From Castanea sativa (Eukaryota > Streptophyta > Magnoliopsida > Fagales > Fagaceae), in contig NC_134017.1 in assembly GCF_040712315.1 (NCBI RefSeq), positions 81,783,987 to 81,847,986 on the forward strand: 64,000 nucleotides of DNA, given 5' to 3'. This document shows, piece by piece, positions 45,820 to 59,015 of this stretch. Numbering within the stretch: the first letter of the stretch is position 1; the number at the start of each line of letters is the position of its first letter. Below the pieces are notes generated by a model. That model did no database searches, was not told the origin of the DNA, and saw only the letters and a list, made by a program, of their open reading frames with translations. The translations under genes were made by a program, and so were the position numbers.

Positions 45820-45939
45820 GCAAAGGACAATAGGACATAGCTTAATAAGATGGTAAAATTGTTATTGGTGTAATATCATTTAAATCTATTACTAATACAC
45901 CAATTCTACCAATTATTAAAAACAAAACGCTAATTCTAA

Positions 45940-46550
45940 CGTTGTGAAGACTTATGTGTCCATACTATTATATAAGTCCATATTATTATTATTATTGTAT
46001 AGGGCTGGGCCCCAAGCCCTATGGGCCTTGGGCTCAAACCTTGCGACACGTTATTTGGCCCTACTCCCATCGTTGGTCCATCAGCCTCAATTCTGACGCC
46101 TTGGGGCCCAATTTGTGCACCATAATTGAAATAGGACCTTGCTAACTTAAATACCACAGGTAAATTCGCCCCCCCCTCTTTGCGATCGTCTTTAACCTGG
46201 TCAGGGGTATCGTTGCCTAGAGAACCCCCATACCCGGTTGCACTGTAGTGCCTTCAGGAGTATCGCTGCCGGGCGGGTTCAAGATGGTGGGAATCAGTTC
46301 CAATGCGACTTCCACTTTCCTACCAGAAACCCACTTAAAGATGATAGAATTGGTCCCTCATTTACACTAGTAAGGAGAAGTAATCATGACACCTCCACTT
46401 ATCTAGGGCTATAAATAGATGAATGAAAGGAGAAATGGTGGTTGGCAATTTTAGAGAGAAACATAGAGAGAAGAGAGAGACTACCATAAGAAAAGGGAGA
46501 GAGACTTAGAGAAAAGGAGGAGCACGTAGAGTCTTAAGTGATTGCATGGG
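45940..46550 (+). other. LTR-like GC-richer block with TATA box
   Basis: This block is clearly richer in G and C than its surroundings. It has a short inverted GGGCC-type region (about 46010-46030) and GGGCTATAAATAGATG (46407) followed by a purine-rich leader-like stretch. It resembles an LTR or promoter fragment, but no second copy or coding part is visible. Confidence 0.3.
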
Positions 46551-49500
46551 TCTCAAAATGAAAGATCACCTATAATAGGAAATTTAAAACCCACAAAACA
46601 AATAGATTGTGAGCCCAAAAACGTTAACTACATATTTTTGGCCTGCACAATTATTATTACCAATGCTTTTTTTTTTAGAGATAATTACAACATGATACTA
46701 ATTCCGCAGTTTGAATCCTTTCCCCCTAGACCCACAAGCATTTTGTGCATTGAGAGGTGCCAATTTAGCTATAAGGCTTTTGGCTATTATAGTACTTTTT
46801 ATAATAAAATATTTAAAAGTTGATACATTAGTTTAAGATTTGTTTTGTATTTATTTAAATTATGAAACACAAGAATAAATTTAGACCAGTTATATTAAAA
46901 AGGATTGATAGGATTTTAAAATTTCATGGTGGACTAATGATAAAAAATTTATAGTATCCTAATCCCATATAAATTAAGACAAAATTTATTATATAAGTTT
47001 TATAAACTTCACATCAGGTAGGATCCTTACAGTTTTCTCAAAAATAGAAAAAAGGTAGGATCCTTATAGAAGAGTGGCATTAAAGTTTGAATCCGTTTTT
47101 TCCATTGTTTTCGTAATTATTAAATTATCAAAAAATAATAATATTCAACATTTATTTTAAAGTTAATTATATAGCAAAATTATTTATTTATTTGATACAT
47201 CGATAATAGGGGATGAGTGAAAAGTTGCTGATAGGGACGGCCGTTCTTATTGCACAATATTTAGGTAATTTACCCAGATAGCACCACACATTTATGATTT
47301 ATGGTGGTGTGGGAGAATATGCCAGAATAACTAAATGCTACGGTTTAAAAAAATATGTATTAATTTATTATTGTCGATAATATATTTAATAATTTATCAT
47401 ATTTTTAAAACTTGAGTTTTATAAATTTAAGTTTACTGTATAATTCAGTTTCAAAAACTTGAATTTTTTGAAAAAATATCCTTTAAATTTGTGGTACTAT
47501 TTTTTATATAACACAAGTAATATAATTTTTTTTTTCAATTTTTTCCATATTTCGCCCGACAAGTGTGCAACTGGTGGCGGCAATGTGCGGTTCACACATT
47601 TTTAGACACAGGCAGATGTAAATAAGCAATACTTATATCATTCACAGCAAAAACATGTTTTTATGTTTGTTTTGTTTTGGTCATTTCAAATTTCAAACAC
47701 AAATCTGAAATTATGGAGTCTTGTGTGTGTTTTGTCTTCAGCTCCAGCCTCCAACCATTTCACTCAATGCTTCACTAGTCACTAGCTCAATGTACAAACA
47801 GACACCAAAAAACAAAAAAAACCCAATTTCTTTAGTATTTTAGTAATAGACTTGTATATATATTGGGTTTTTAAGTCAAAGAAAGAAAGGTCCTATCTAG
47901 TTTTTTAAATGTTGTTTGGAAGCAGTTTTGGATTCTACTACCTGTTTTTTTTGTTTGGTTCTATCATCTATGTGGTTTGAAAATTGAAATCTGCTTACTG
48001 GGTCTAAGATGCTCAACTGCTTCTTTGTCACTTCTCCGCTTCTCTTGAACTTTTGAATTCAAAGGTGTGATATTTTACCCCGTTGACAATATTTATAGTT
48101 GGAAATATGTATGTATGTATGTCTGATTTGCATGAAAAAGAGAGAGAAAGAAAGCATTTTCAAGAAGTTGGGAAGCCTTTTCAAGTTGTTGTTCTTTTCG
48201 CAGTGAGGATCATTCATTGCTTGATGTTCTATGCTCAACCCTCTTTTCAGATTCTACTTGTTCCGTACCTTTTCATTACCATATACATCTGTTTTCCTGC
48301 AAAGAAAAAGGGCCTTTAGATCAAGGACAGGTTAGCTTTCAAATCCCTCTTTCTCTCTGAAATTTCTAAATTTTGAGTTGGGTTTCTTTCTGAGTATGTG
48401 ATTCTGTTTCTGTATTGAGAGTTCAGCCAAAAAGGGAGCCTGTGTTGTTTTGTTTTCTTTTGTGTCTGTGTGTGTTTTTTGGGTTGTGGGTTGAAGATTT
48501 AGTAGAAGAGACATCCATTATTGTTGATGGGTCAGATTCTAATCAGAAGGTGAAGGAGGTGGGGCTGTATTAGGTAACAGGGACCACCGAGATCTGTCTT
48601 TTTGGATTGTTCTATTGCTTCTTCTTTATAAGTAATTTACTTCATCATGTACTATAGATTGGAAGTGGATGCTTTTGTAAACCAAACCCTGTTGCTTTTC
48701 TTGACTAATATTTATGCTCCACCCCCATACACTTTTCAATGCACAAACAAAGCTTCATGCTTTCTTTCTTTTCTTTCTGAGATTCTATGTATGAGGTGAG
48801 TGGAAGTGAAAGTGAAAGCTCACTTTCGTTCTTTTGGGCCAACGCTCATTTAATTAATTAATTAATTAATTAATTAAACCCCTCTCTGAATGACTTTGAT
48901 GAAGGGGTATGTTTGTGAAATCACACAGTGGAAACAACTTTTGACTTCCATGATATTGATGGGTAGGGAGATAGACTTAGTTACCCCCATTATTTCTTTT
49001 CCTTCTTTGCATTTGATTTGAGTGCCCTACCTTACCTATCAATATGGCACAAAACTAAAGCCCTTTGCTCTTATCTTAATTTGGTCATTTCACCTTTTTT
49101 TCCCATGTGGCTGACAATCATTTCCTCATAAGCTCTTGATATTGACCGCTTTTAGCTCAGCTCGGAATTTCATGAAGCTGCAAAATGTGACTCTTTAATG
49201 AATGATTCTCTCATCGTGCACAATGTTATTCTGTCTATGATTTCCTTTCCGTCTCCTTTTTGAAACTCCTCAGAAGGTTTGTTGCTGGTGTCTTGAATTG
49301 TAAATGGAAATTATTAGTCTCACAAGTTTGAAGTTTGTGTTGGTAATTTTTGTACGCTTCTGTTGAAAATGACTGGTAGCTGTGAATTAATGACTCTGTT
49401 TGTCTTATTATATGGTCACAGGTGTCACAGGGTTTTTCATCTAGTTCTAAATCTCATTATGCCCTATCTTTCAAGTTGTTTGTTTTTTATTTTTATCTTC

Positions 49501-49589
49501 CCCATTAATAATGCAAAAAAAGCCCGAAATTTGATATTTGAAGTGCATTTACAGGGTTTATGATGCTTGTTTGCACATGGGCATTATAG
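46551..49589. other. AT-rich DNA and 5' region of the zipper/DUF547 gene
   Basis: 46551-47560 is AT-rich with no feature. From about 47700 the sequence is more gene-like (pyrimidine-rich, few long A runs) and probably holds the promoter and non-coding leader exons of the gene starting at 49668. Splice sites of the leader could not be fixed; an acceptor GCATTATAG at 49581-49589 would begin the first coding exon. Confidence 0.4.
48849..48878. repeat. (TTAA)n microsatellite
   Basis: About seven repeats of AATT/TTAA in the upstream region of the zipper/DUF547 gene. Confidence 0.9.
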
Positions 49590-49667
49590 TTTCTGGTAGA
49601 AGCCAAGCTATCTGGGGAGTTTCAGGTTGTGCTTTATGTGATAAACGCCAAATCTTCTACTCACAAG

Positions 49668-52600
49668 ATGCGTAGCTCACCGGTTGTGCAGTCTGTCTTA
49701 ACCCGGTAAGGATGTAGCATTTTTTGTTCTTTGTTTAAATTTGGAGCTCTAGCCTATTGCTCTTCTAATGGCTTTCTACTTCTTTCTGATTGCACTTTTC
49801 CAGAAGTGATTCTTTCTCTAAGCCATCACACTCTGGCAGGAATTCTTGTGACTCAGAAATACAGTTGGATACAGTGGATGAACTTCAGAGTGATAAATCA
49901 TCCTTTAAGGTAAGCTTTAGTGGGGTTTGTCTTCTTACGGATTTTTATCTCTTGAAATTGTTCTTCAATTTTACAACTTCAAAATTAGGCTGTGGTTTTT
50001 GAAGGAAGTTTTTACTAAATTGTTGTCTACTAGATTGCTGAATGGAATTGTGAACAAGGTTCTATCCTTTTACTTCTTGCCTAACAGTACGAATCAAATT
50101 GGCATGTATGCTTAATGGAACGGGCAAAAAGATTTTGATTTTTCTCTTCCCTTTCGGTTGTAAATCCATTTCAACTCTTTCTCCCTGATCTGAAAGATTG
50201 GACTGGTTCTGCAGCAGAATACTAGCTAGTAGCATCATCAGCCATCAATTACCTCATCTTGATATGATTGTTTCTCAAAATTTAACTAGAACATTTTGTT
50301 GTTGTCAATTAGCATACACCCCCCCCCCCCCTTTTTATTGTGGTCAAATTGTATTGTAAGTAAAAATGGTGTTTTTTTATTTTTATTTTTATTTTTTATT
50401 TTTATAAATCTTTTAGGAGTGCAATCTTGGAGATGAGACTGGAAATTTTGAATTGTGCACTAAAAGCAATGCTTATCCTTCCAGGTTCCAGCTTGAACAG
50501 GATGTAAGCTTCCTTTCCCTTTTTGTTGATGCGCCATTATGAAACTGTCCAATTGTGCTTTACTGTGTAATTTGCATGTGAATGGGGGTAGTGCAGTAAG
50601 CTTCTATAAGCAAGACACCCTATATTGATTTTGCAGTGGCATTCATGTTTGGGCTTTTATTAGTAAAGTGGTTGTGCTTTTCACAGTGAGTTTGCTATCG
50701 TAAACTCATTGTACTTTTCTTATCAATAAAGTTTTTATTACCTATCCACAAAAAAAAAAAAAATTAGTTAAGTGGTTGTGGTAGGATCATATTGGCGATA
50801 GACATGGTAGAGGTTTCAAGATTATTATAATATAGTGTAGAATATATTTGTCATTGTCTTTAATAATGCAGATATACATTTTTATAACCTAGCTTATGAA
50901 GGCACCATGTAATAAAGGAAGTATTATGTTGGAACCATTTATATTAGATAACTTTCATGTAATAACTTATCCAGACATCTTTAACAGTAGTTTTGATGTG
51001 CTTCCTGTGTATTGGAATTATCTCTTATAAATAAAGATTTTTTTTACTTATAAAAATTGTAATATTTTACTAGCATTGCTGCTAGCAGTCATCTTTATGT
51101 TCAGATCTTTTTGATGGTCTCGCAGACCTAAATTTATTATCTTACTTAGAGGCAGCTTTACCTTAGTAGCTTACCCTATCCTAATGTATGTGCCTTTTGG
51201 ATAGGTAAACAGATTGCAACAGCAGTTGCAAGAAGAGATGGAATTGCATGCTGTTCTGGAAAAGGCTATTGAGAAAAATACTATGAAATTGTCAAGTCCA
51301 TCTCGTCTCCCTCACCAGGTTTGTTTATCTATATATATATATATTGCATTTTGTAATATGCGCATGCAATTTGCATTGGCGATTTTGGTGAAATGATCCT
51401 AAAATTCAAGTTTTTGAAGAATTCACCTTGTCTAAGCAAATTTTGAGTGCCAGCTGCTTCAGATGCATGTTACATTTACCTGGTATACGTCTGCTATTGT
51501 TGTTTATTGTGTCTAATTTATGTTTTTATCAGAAGAAAAAAGGGATGTGGGTGGGGTGGAATAACTTGTCATCATGGTTTAAATTCTCAGACTCCCCCTT
51601 TTTTAATGAAGATACAGTTGTTCAAACCTTTTGGTCTTGTCATTAATGTCACTTGTCTTAGCTTTTTACTGATAAACTTGGGCATGCTCAGTGTAAGTCT
51701 GTGTTATATCTTTAATTAAACTTTGTTGTTGGTCAAACTCTAGGCCAGTTTGATTGTTGCTCAAATTATTATCAATTTTTTAATAATAATTGGTCCACTC
51801 CATGGAATGCGTTTTGTAGCAGAACAGAGTCCTAGGGACTGCCAGAAATTTCTGTTAGGTGTTTGCAAAAAAATAAAGAACAAACAATTTACCCATACCA
51901 TACATTTTCACTTTTTAGATTCCAATTTAGCGGACATCATAAACTGAGAATCGGATTTAAGTGCATCATTCTGTCTCTCTTTTCTTTCAAGTTGTACCAG
52001 GCTGAAACATTGAATCATGGCTTAAGTGATTAACTAATCTTGTATATATTGTTGTGCTAGCTTATAAGCTAGCCTTTTGCTTTTTAACTTTTATGTACAG
52101 TTTTTTAAAACTTCACATTTTCTTACTTTTTCAAAGTACATGTATACTTTAGCACACTTTTAAGAAAATATTTTCAACAAAGAGCTAAATAAGTTGTTCC
52201 CAAACGGACAGATGTGTGTTTGGGACTAGATTATAAGCTAGCTTTTTGCTTTTTAGATTTTATGTATAGTTTTTTAAAACTTCACTTTTTCTTACTTTTT
52301 CAAAGTACAAGTATATTTTAGCACACTTTCAACAAAAAACTAAATAGGCTATTCTCAAACAGACACACATACATTGTTCTCTAATAGCTCAATTACCAGT
52401 TTTTCATTCTTGTACTTTTGTAGGGATTTAATATTGTGATGTCTTTTTTTCATATTAATACAGGCTCAAGAGCTCCTGTCTAATATTGCATTATTGGAGG
52501 TCACAGTTTCAAAACTCGAACAAGAGATGGTGTCTTTGCATTTCCAACTTAGCCAAGAAAGAAATGAACGGAGGCTTGCAGAATATCGATTGAGGCATTC

Positions 52601-52706
52601 ATCTTTTCTGTCAATACCTCGTTGCTCCTCTGATATTCTGGATAAATTGGTATGCTGTTTGCTTTTATTCCCAACTAAGTAGTAATTCCTTCCTGCGTGT
52701 ATCAAC

Positions 52707-52746
<40 letters not shown>

Positions 52747-55700
52747 AGACGACTTCATTCTTAGGCTTTTTTTTAAAAAAATAAAAAATTCCTATTTGTT
52801 TCCTCCTACAAGATTTAGACAGTGGGTGGCATCTTGTCTAGCTGGTAAAGCCTGGTGCCAAAGATCCAGGATTAAATCTTGCTCACAACAGGGATAGGTG
52901 TTTAAGGAAGGGGGAAGGCTGCCCTCCTATTCTATAGTCCAGCGATAGAACCAAAAAGAAATATAAATTGTAAGATAATATCCATGCACTGGCTTGAAGA
53001 AACTGGGCCATGGCCTAATCCTAAAAGCTACACATGTTTTAATTTGGAAACGGATTCTAGAATTAAATATATTATTCACTTTCAGCCTCTCAGTTTTGTC
53101 TACACAAATATTGGATGATTATTTCTATAAAATAGAAGTGAGAAGAGTTTGGCCTTAGCTAGGGTAGAGTGGATTAGAAAGATACTTGTAGCTGACCTCA
53201 ATAATTTGGAAAAGGATTTATGTAGCCATCCTTAACTAGCTGTGTGAATAAGGATTTGATAACTCACATGGTTGTCTCCTATATGTCAAATGGAACACAT
53301 ATGGTCATCCTGTATATGCTCAATTTTGTGCAATGTAATCAACTCATTCTTTCATTACCCAGATTTCACCGTCTTTGAGGTGTTCAAAGCATTCCATTTC
53401 TAAAGTGGGTGATGCCCATGAAGATAACTCCTGCCAGGAGCTGCAAGATCAACCATTGGAATCTACTGACAAATATGAAGAGTCAATGATAGAGGTACCT
53501 GTCTAGAGTTCCTCTTACAGATAGCATTAACTTCTTTATAATTTGATGCCTTTGGTGAAATCCATGAGAATTACTTTTGTCCCAAACGCATATGTATTAC
53601 TTATTCCTTGTCAGAACTTGGTCCTTGTAACTTTTTCAGTAAAAATATGGAAATATTGATTAAAACTTTCAATTTGATAATCAATGATAGTAGGAACTTA
53701 ACATGTGATACTTTGCATCAGAATGGAGTAGACACTGTTGTACTTTACCACAACAAGAAAATGTCTATGAAAATAGATTCCAAATCTGGTCAAGCTGTAG
53801 AGTTCAGGAAGCTTCCTAAAGGGATGCCAACAAAGGGCCTTTGGGATCATCCTAATCAATTATCGGAAGAGATGATGAAATGTATGAAAAATATATTCAT
53901 TTCTTTGGCGGATTCTGCTATACCATCCAAATCATCTGCGTCAGAGAGCCACTGGTCACCTCTATCACCACGTGGGCATCTTTCCAATTTATCTTGGTGG
54001 TCATCATCTGAGAGGTCAATGATTTCATCATGGGTGCAGAGCCCACAAGTTGATGTAAAGAGTAACTCTGAAGTGTTGGCTTCAGAGAATGCATGTGATC
54101 CCTATAGGGTGCGTGGAAAACTAAGTTGGGCAGACATTGGAAACTATGGATTAGCAACTGAAGTTTCTTGGATGTCAGTTGGTAAGAAGCAGTTAGAATA
54201 TGCTGCAGGGGCACTGAGAAAGTTCAGGTAAAATTTTATTCAATCCTCGTGTCTTGAATTTTTCTTCTTAGTCTCTTGGGTAGGGTCAACTATTCTTATA
54301 TGAAGATTCAAAATACCAAGAAATTTCTATTATAGAAATTTAGAGAAACATTAAAAGTACTAATTTAGAATATGTATTGGAATTTGTGTGCACTATGTGG
54401 CAGTTTTACTTTTTGATCTACTCCTGATCTTATTTTCATGTACCTTCTTGTCATCTTTATGTTTGCATTGGCTTCTGCATAATTGGTATGCCAACCACTT
54501 ACATGCCTTTTTCCCGTCAGACATTCCAATTATGTGTTTCATCATTTCAATCTTCTTTTCATGGTGAGAGAATGTGTATTAATATAAAAGGCATACCCAA
54601 TGTGCTGCTGAAGCTGTTACCATAGAAAGTGGATCTTTACTTTAAAATGCCCCTGGTCCTGCATTTAATTCTTTCTGTGTCTTCTGATATTGTGCAGGTT
54701 GAATGAATGTAATTAATTTGAATAGTTAGAGAAACTTGAAGTCTTGCTTTTGAATGCTTGAATTTTTCTTTCGACCTAGAGTTGACAACTGTTGTTTTGT
54801 TTAATTGTTTTGAGAACAGAACACTTGTTGAGCAACTGGCCAAAGTGAACCCCATCCATTTGAGCTGCGATGAGAAGCTTGCTTTCTGGATCAACTTATA
54901 TAATGCTCTGATCATGCATGTGGGTTGCTTTATTCTATTACATTTACATGTGAATTATAAAAAAAATGATACACAAGGCACTGTAAAGCTATTTTAATAA
55001 AATGTGAAGTTTCATATACAAAGTTAAAATGCTGTTCTCTAAAATCAATCTTTGGACAGGCTTATTTGGCATATGGAGTCCCAAGGAGTGATTTGAAGCT
55101 CTTCTCTTTGATGCAAAAGGTGTGATTCTGACTTAAATACTCTCTTTTTGTTTCTCTACATGCTTAAACTTTACTTTCCCTGATACTATCAATTGATTTC
55201 ATTAAAATGACAATCATTGGCTTGCTGAGAGTCTGAGACCTAGCATTAACGTGTCAGGTGCTTAGTTAGGAAGTTGATTACTAAGTTTTGATAATGTCAT
55301 TTCATCTCTATTAGTTTATTACATTAATAAATTTAATAAACTACCCTGCTTCTAAATGCACCTGGGATGAAGAAAATGAATGGATCTGTCACTTCTAAAT
55401 GTTTGGTTTAAATTCTACCAGGGATCAAATCTGTGCCAAAGTTTGAGATCTACAACCTTCATGGCTGTGCATTCATTGATATAAAGCATGAATATATGAT
55501 TGTTGGTATGGTATCTAATTTCTATTGTGGGATATTAGTGGCAGCCCTTTACTCGGAAAAAATGAATGGTTTGTTCAAAGCAAAGTCTCTCTCCACCAAT
55601 GTACAAGTGAGGGAAATGGTTCAATGTAGAAGGAAGAAAAGTGATGCGATATAGAAGGAAAATAGTTCCTCCAAGGAGAGGGAAAAACAAAGCAACAATA

Positions 55701-56732
55701 ACCAATAAAGATGAAGCCCCTTATGCTTGTGTGCTTACTGATGTTACAATGCAATTTCATGACTTGGGATACAATGAACAATTGACCTAGCTGATCTTAT
55801 TTCTAGAACAATCATATTCCTTCATATTCTCATGTTGATTCATTGGTCTGTTATACTATGATCAGATTGTTTAAGCATGGATTTATTCTTTTGAATTTGC
55901 ATATGATTGTTACCTGGACAATCTTATGGCTGCGGTTGATAGTTGTGTGATTGTTTATGGCTTTTTTCATTCATGGAGTATGTTCACTGATTTTTTTGTT
56001 TGTTTGTTTCTTTTGATGTATATTCCAGGCAGCATACACAGTAGGGGGACATTCTTTCAGTGCAGCTGCTATTGAGTATGTGATTCTAAAAATGAAACCA
56101 CCACTCCATCGGCCCCAAATTGTATGACATGGTTTAGTATTGTGGATTAATTACTCTCTTATTGTACTTCATTTCCTGATTAAATGTTTGCATGTAAAAT
56201 ATAATCAGGCTTTGCTTCTTGCCCTGCACAAGTTGAAGGTATCAGATGAACAACTGAAGTCCGCTGTTGATATATATGAACCACTTGTAACATTTGCTCT
56301 CAGCTGCGGAGTGTATTCTTCCCCTGCGGTAATCTCAATAATTTTTCAATATGTTGATGGATTGTTTCATTTTAAGTTCTCCTGTAAGTTTATGGTAGAG
56401 AATAATACATGCAGGTGAGAATCTACACTGCTAAGAATGTGAAAGAAGAGCTTCAAGAAGCACAACGCGATTTCATTCGAGCATCAGTTGGAGTTAGCAG
56501 CAAAGGGAGGTTACTAGTCCCCAAAATGCTACACTGCTTTGCCAAAGGCTTTGTGGATGATGCAAATTTGGCTGTATGGATATCACATTACCTTCCGCCT
56601 CATCAGGCCACCTTTGTTGAACAATGCATTTCAAAGAGAAGGCAGAGCCTTCTTGGTTCACGCAACTGTGGCATTCTTCCATTTGATTCATGCTTCCGTT
56701 ATCTTTTTCTGCCTGACAAAATTCCTGTATGA
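49668..56732 (+). CDS. Leucine-zipper (MIP1-type) and DUF547 domain protein
   Basis: Twelve coding exons splice in frame: 49668-49705, 49804-49909, 50417-50503, 51205-51318, 52464-52649, 53363-53494, 53722-54227, 54820-54919, 55060-55119, 56029-56121, 56209-56328, 56415-56732; 619 aa. Residues about 78-165 form a coiled coil (RLQQQLQEEMELHAVLEKAI, then LEVTVSKLEQEMVSLHFQL), the Lzipper-MIP1 domain. A Ser-rich linker contains LPKGMPTKGLWDHP (about 250) and NQLSEEMMKCMKNIF. DUF547 spans about 390-515 with KLAFWINLYNALIMHAYL and GGHSFSAAAIEYVIL. The C-terminus has LPFDSCFRYLF. Members are plant proteins of poorly known function with no signal peptide here. The exon 7 acceptor (TTTGCATCAG, ending 53721) was chosen because nearby AGs give immediate stops or the wrong phase. 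The N-terminus is less certain; an upstream coding exon cannot be excluded. Confidence 0.92.
52055..52370. mobile_element. Two tandem copies of a MITE-like sequence in intron 4 of the zipper/DUF547 gene
   Basis: TTATAAGCTAGC[CT]TTTTGCTTTTTA followed by GTTTTTTAAAACTTCAC and TTTTCAAAGTACA occurs at 52062 and again at 52231 (offset about 169 bp). The first copy ends in CCCAAACGGACA, the second in TCAAACAGACA, as in MITE termini. There is no coding capacity. Confidence 0.6.
52710..52743. repeat. Poly-A run of 34 bases in intron 5
   Basis: An uninterrupted A run just after exon 5 of the zipper/DUF547 gene. It may be the tail of a retroposed copy, but no matching body was recognised next to it. 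Confidence 0.9.
52815..52950 (+). mobile_element. tRNA-derived SINE relic in intron 5
   Basis: GGCATCTTGTCTAGCTGGTA (about 52828) resembles a tRNA A-box region, and CCAGGATTAAATCTTGCTC (about 52867) a B-box. It has the same layout as the other SINE relics. Confidence 0.5.
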
Positions 56733-58380
56733 TGCTGTATTTTAGTACATGATTTGTGTCCGTATATACCTTGCTTGCCTTTGTCTAGCAGGTCAATATG
56801 AAGATAGTATTGGCTCTAGATGATGCTAAAGAAACCTAAAATGTTAGGTTGCATCATCCATGTGAAGCTTAACCTCCTTGAGAATAACAAGGATGTTGCA
56901 GTTTTGGTCTCCTGCCTTATAGACCAGTAATATCTCTCAAGGGTGTTGTACATTTTGTTCATGGATAAAAGAGTTCACATATAATACCTGTAGGCCATTG
57001 TTGCGTTTCGCTTAATCAAGTATAGTTAAATAATAATGGCACAATTCTAGTTTAGTTTCTCATAGTGCAAATTCGCAAGCATAAATGAGCATGTATGTTA
57101 AATCATGTATCGAGTTCTTGTATGAAGAGAACAAAGGATATCTTTTGTACGCAACTATTAGTTGGTCTTTCAGTACAGTACCATTCAGCCACTATGGGAT
57201 AATGTCATACTTTCACATGATAGTGAGGATGATACTTAACAAAGAGCATGGAGGTTCAAACGAGTAATAAATGCTATGGACGATAATTTTTTTTCATTAA
57301 CAATTTATTTTTGAGGTGACAAGTTGTGATTGGTGTTGTGCAATACTACTTTCATATTGAGTCAATCATTGATGCTATTTTTATTGTGCAATTTGTCACC
57401 CTGACAAGATACGAAAACAAATCGTGAAAAAGATGTGCAAATATACTGGTGGTGTCAACATTGAATTTAGCCCTAATGAATCGTTCCCTTCTGCTGACAT
57501 AGTTCTTAACTTTCTTGATCTCCATTTAGCCCAAACAAGCTATCATCAAAAAATTTGTAACACCAATTTTGCTCTTGTACCAATATTGAGGCTCAACGCT
57601 TCTGATTTGGAAAACTATTGGCACTGGAATGTTTCTACCCGAATATGTTTCAGTCAAACTTTACACTTCCATATTTCACGACTTCTCATTTTCCATTCAA
57701 GATTTTTCATTTTTGTGCTCCAAGCCATTTGAATTGTAGCTTTTTTGAAAAATTTTCTGATGACATCCTGATTACGTCAATTTGATGTTTGTTTGATACA
57801 ATCATACAGAAAGTCAAAATTTTTTGACACTGGACTAAAATTTTGCAATATCTCGCTTGATTCAAGCTCGATTACTTCTTGAAAGTAGTTAAATTGAGAG
57901 AAATTTCACATTTTTTTTAAATTTATTTCGTGTGGAACGAAATTTACTTTGATTAGATGGTCAAATTGGTTAAACTTGATCAAAATTAGGGCCTGACCTT
58001 AAATTTACGAAATTCATCATTCCAATGATTGATTGAGGTAAATTGGCTCAGTTAAGGCTTAGTCAATGTTGATCAAATCTAGTCAAAGTTGTCCGAAGTT
58101 AATAAAAACTGGGATTTGACTGTAAATTTATGAAAATCTTTGATCTAACACTTAGTTGGTGTTAGTGGGCTCAATTAATATAACTTTTTAAAGCTCTAGG
58201 GAAAAATAATCAATTTTTTTCCTGAAAAATTAGAGGGCATTCAGTATTGATAGTTGTTCATTCTTTATCTAACATATCATTGGAATAAGATGTGTTTGAC
58301 AAAGAATGAGAGACAATATTTTGCCTCTCCTTATTGTGCAAATGATCACTAATAAAGATAATTTTGTAGTTAAACCATAA
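56733..58380. other. 3' flank of the zipper/DUF547 gene and intergenic spacer
   Basis: The 3' UTR presumably ends within the first few hundred bases. An open frame at 57424-57732 has no recognisable domain. 57950-58200 contains imperfect repeats of TTGATCAAA and GACT/CTTAAATTTA words. No gene was seen. Confidence 0.4.
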
Positions 58381-58926
58381 TGAGAAAAAAAGGCGACGAA
58401 CCCAATGATTTTGTCGGCAGCGCTTGCCACAAGTGACTGTATCATGAAGTCTACAGCTTCACAACGGCTGACGACCCTAATAAAGGGACGACTCGGTAGG
58501 CTAACGAGAACAAGATGAAGATGGTAAGCAAACCTCCATCTATAGCCTTACTTGATTTTCCACGCATACGTGTATAAGGAGAGTTCTTGTGCCACATGCT
58601 TAACTTTAATCAAGGAGACTCCTATAAGGAAAGGAACTCTAGGAGATATACAAAATCCAAGAGGTTCTTTCTTGGAAGGAAAAGACTTCTTGGCCAAGGT
58701 ACGGATGTCAACCCCACACTACTATAAATACCCCCAAAACCCTCATAAATCAAGGTACACATAATTCACCTCAGCTCTGCTACTCTAGAGTTGTGAATAA
58801 CTGTTAGAAGGTATTTGGCTGGTACCACACCGGTACTCCTCTTAAGGTCTTCAGCTTTTGTGTTGTGCAGGCTCTCTATCGGGAGCACGTGAAGACTGTG
58901 TGACTTACTGACGATTTTCAACATCA
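58381..58926 (+). repeat. 5' LTR of the Gypsy element
   Basis: It starts TGAGAAAAAAAGGCGACG and ends TTTTCAACATCA, with a TATA box (TATAAATA, 58733-58740). The sequence after it, TTAGTTGGCTGTTCGTGGGA, occupies the place of the primer binding region. Ends are inferred from TG..CA and position only. Confidence 0.65.
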
Positions 58927-59015
58927 TTAGTTGGCTGTTCGTGGGAATCTTTAACGACTTGTAAAGTTGTGCTATCACCTCCTGGACAAAGAGTTGCATG
59001 GTACTCACTCGCTCG

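Noticed and set aside
55433..55654. 73-codon open frame in intron 9 of the zipper/DUF547 gene as an extra exon
   Set aside because: Exons 9 and 10 join perfectly in phase and match the DUF547 pattern without it. It may be an inserted fragment but no family was recognised.
57424..57732. 102-codon open frame downstream of the zipper/DUF547 gene
   Set aside because: No domain, no splice or promoter context, and the sequence is typical AT-rich spacer.
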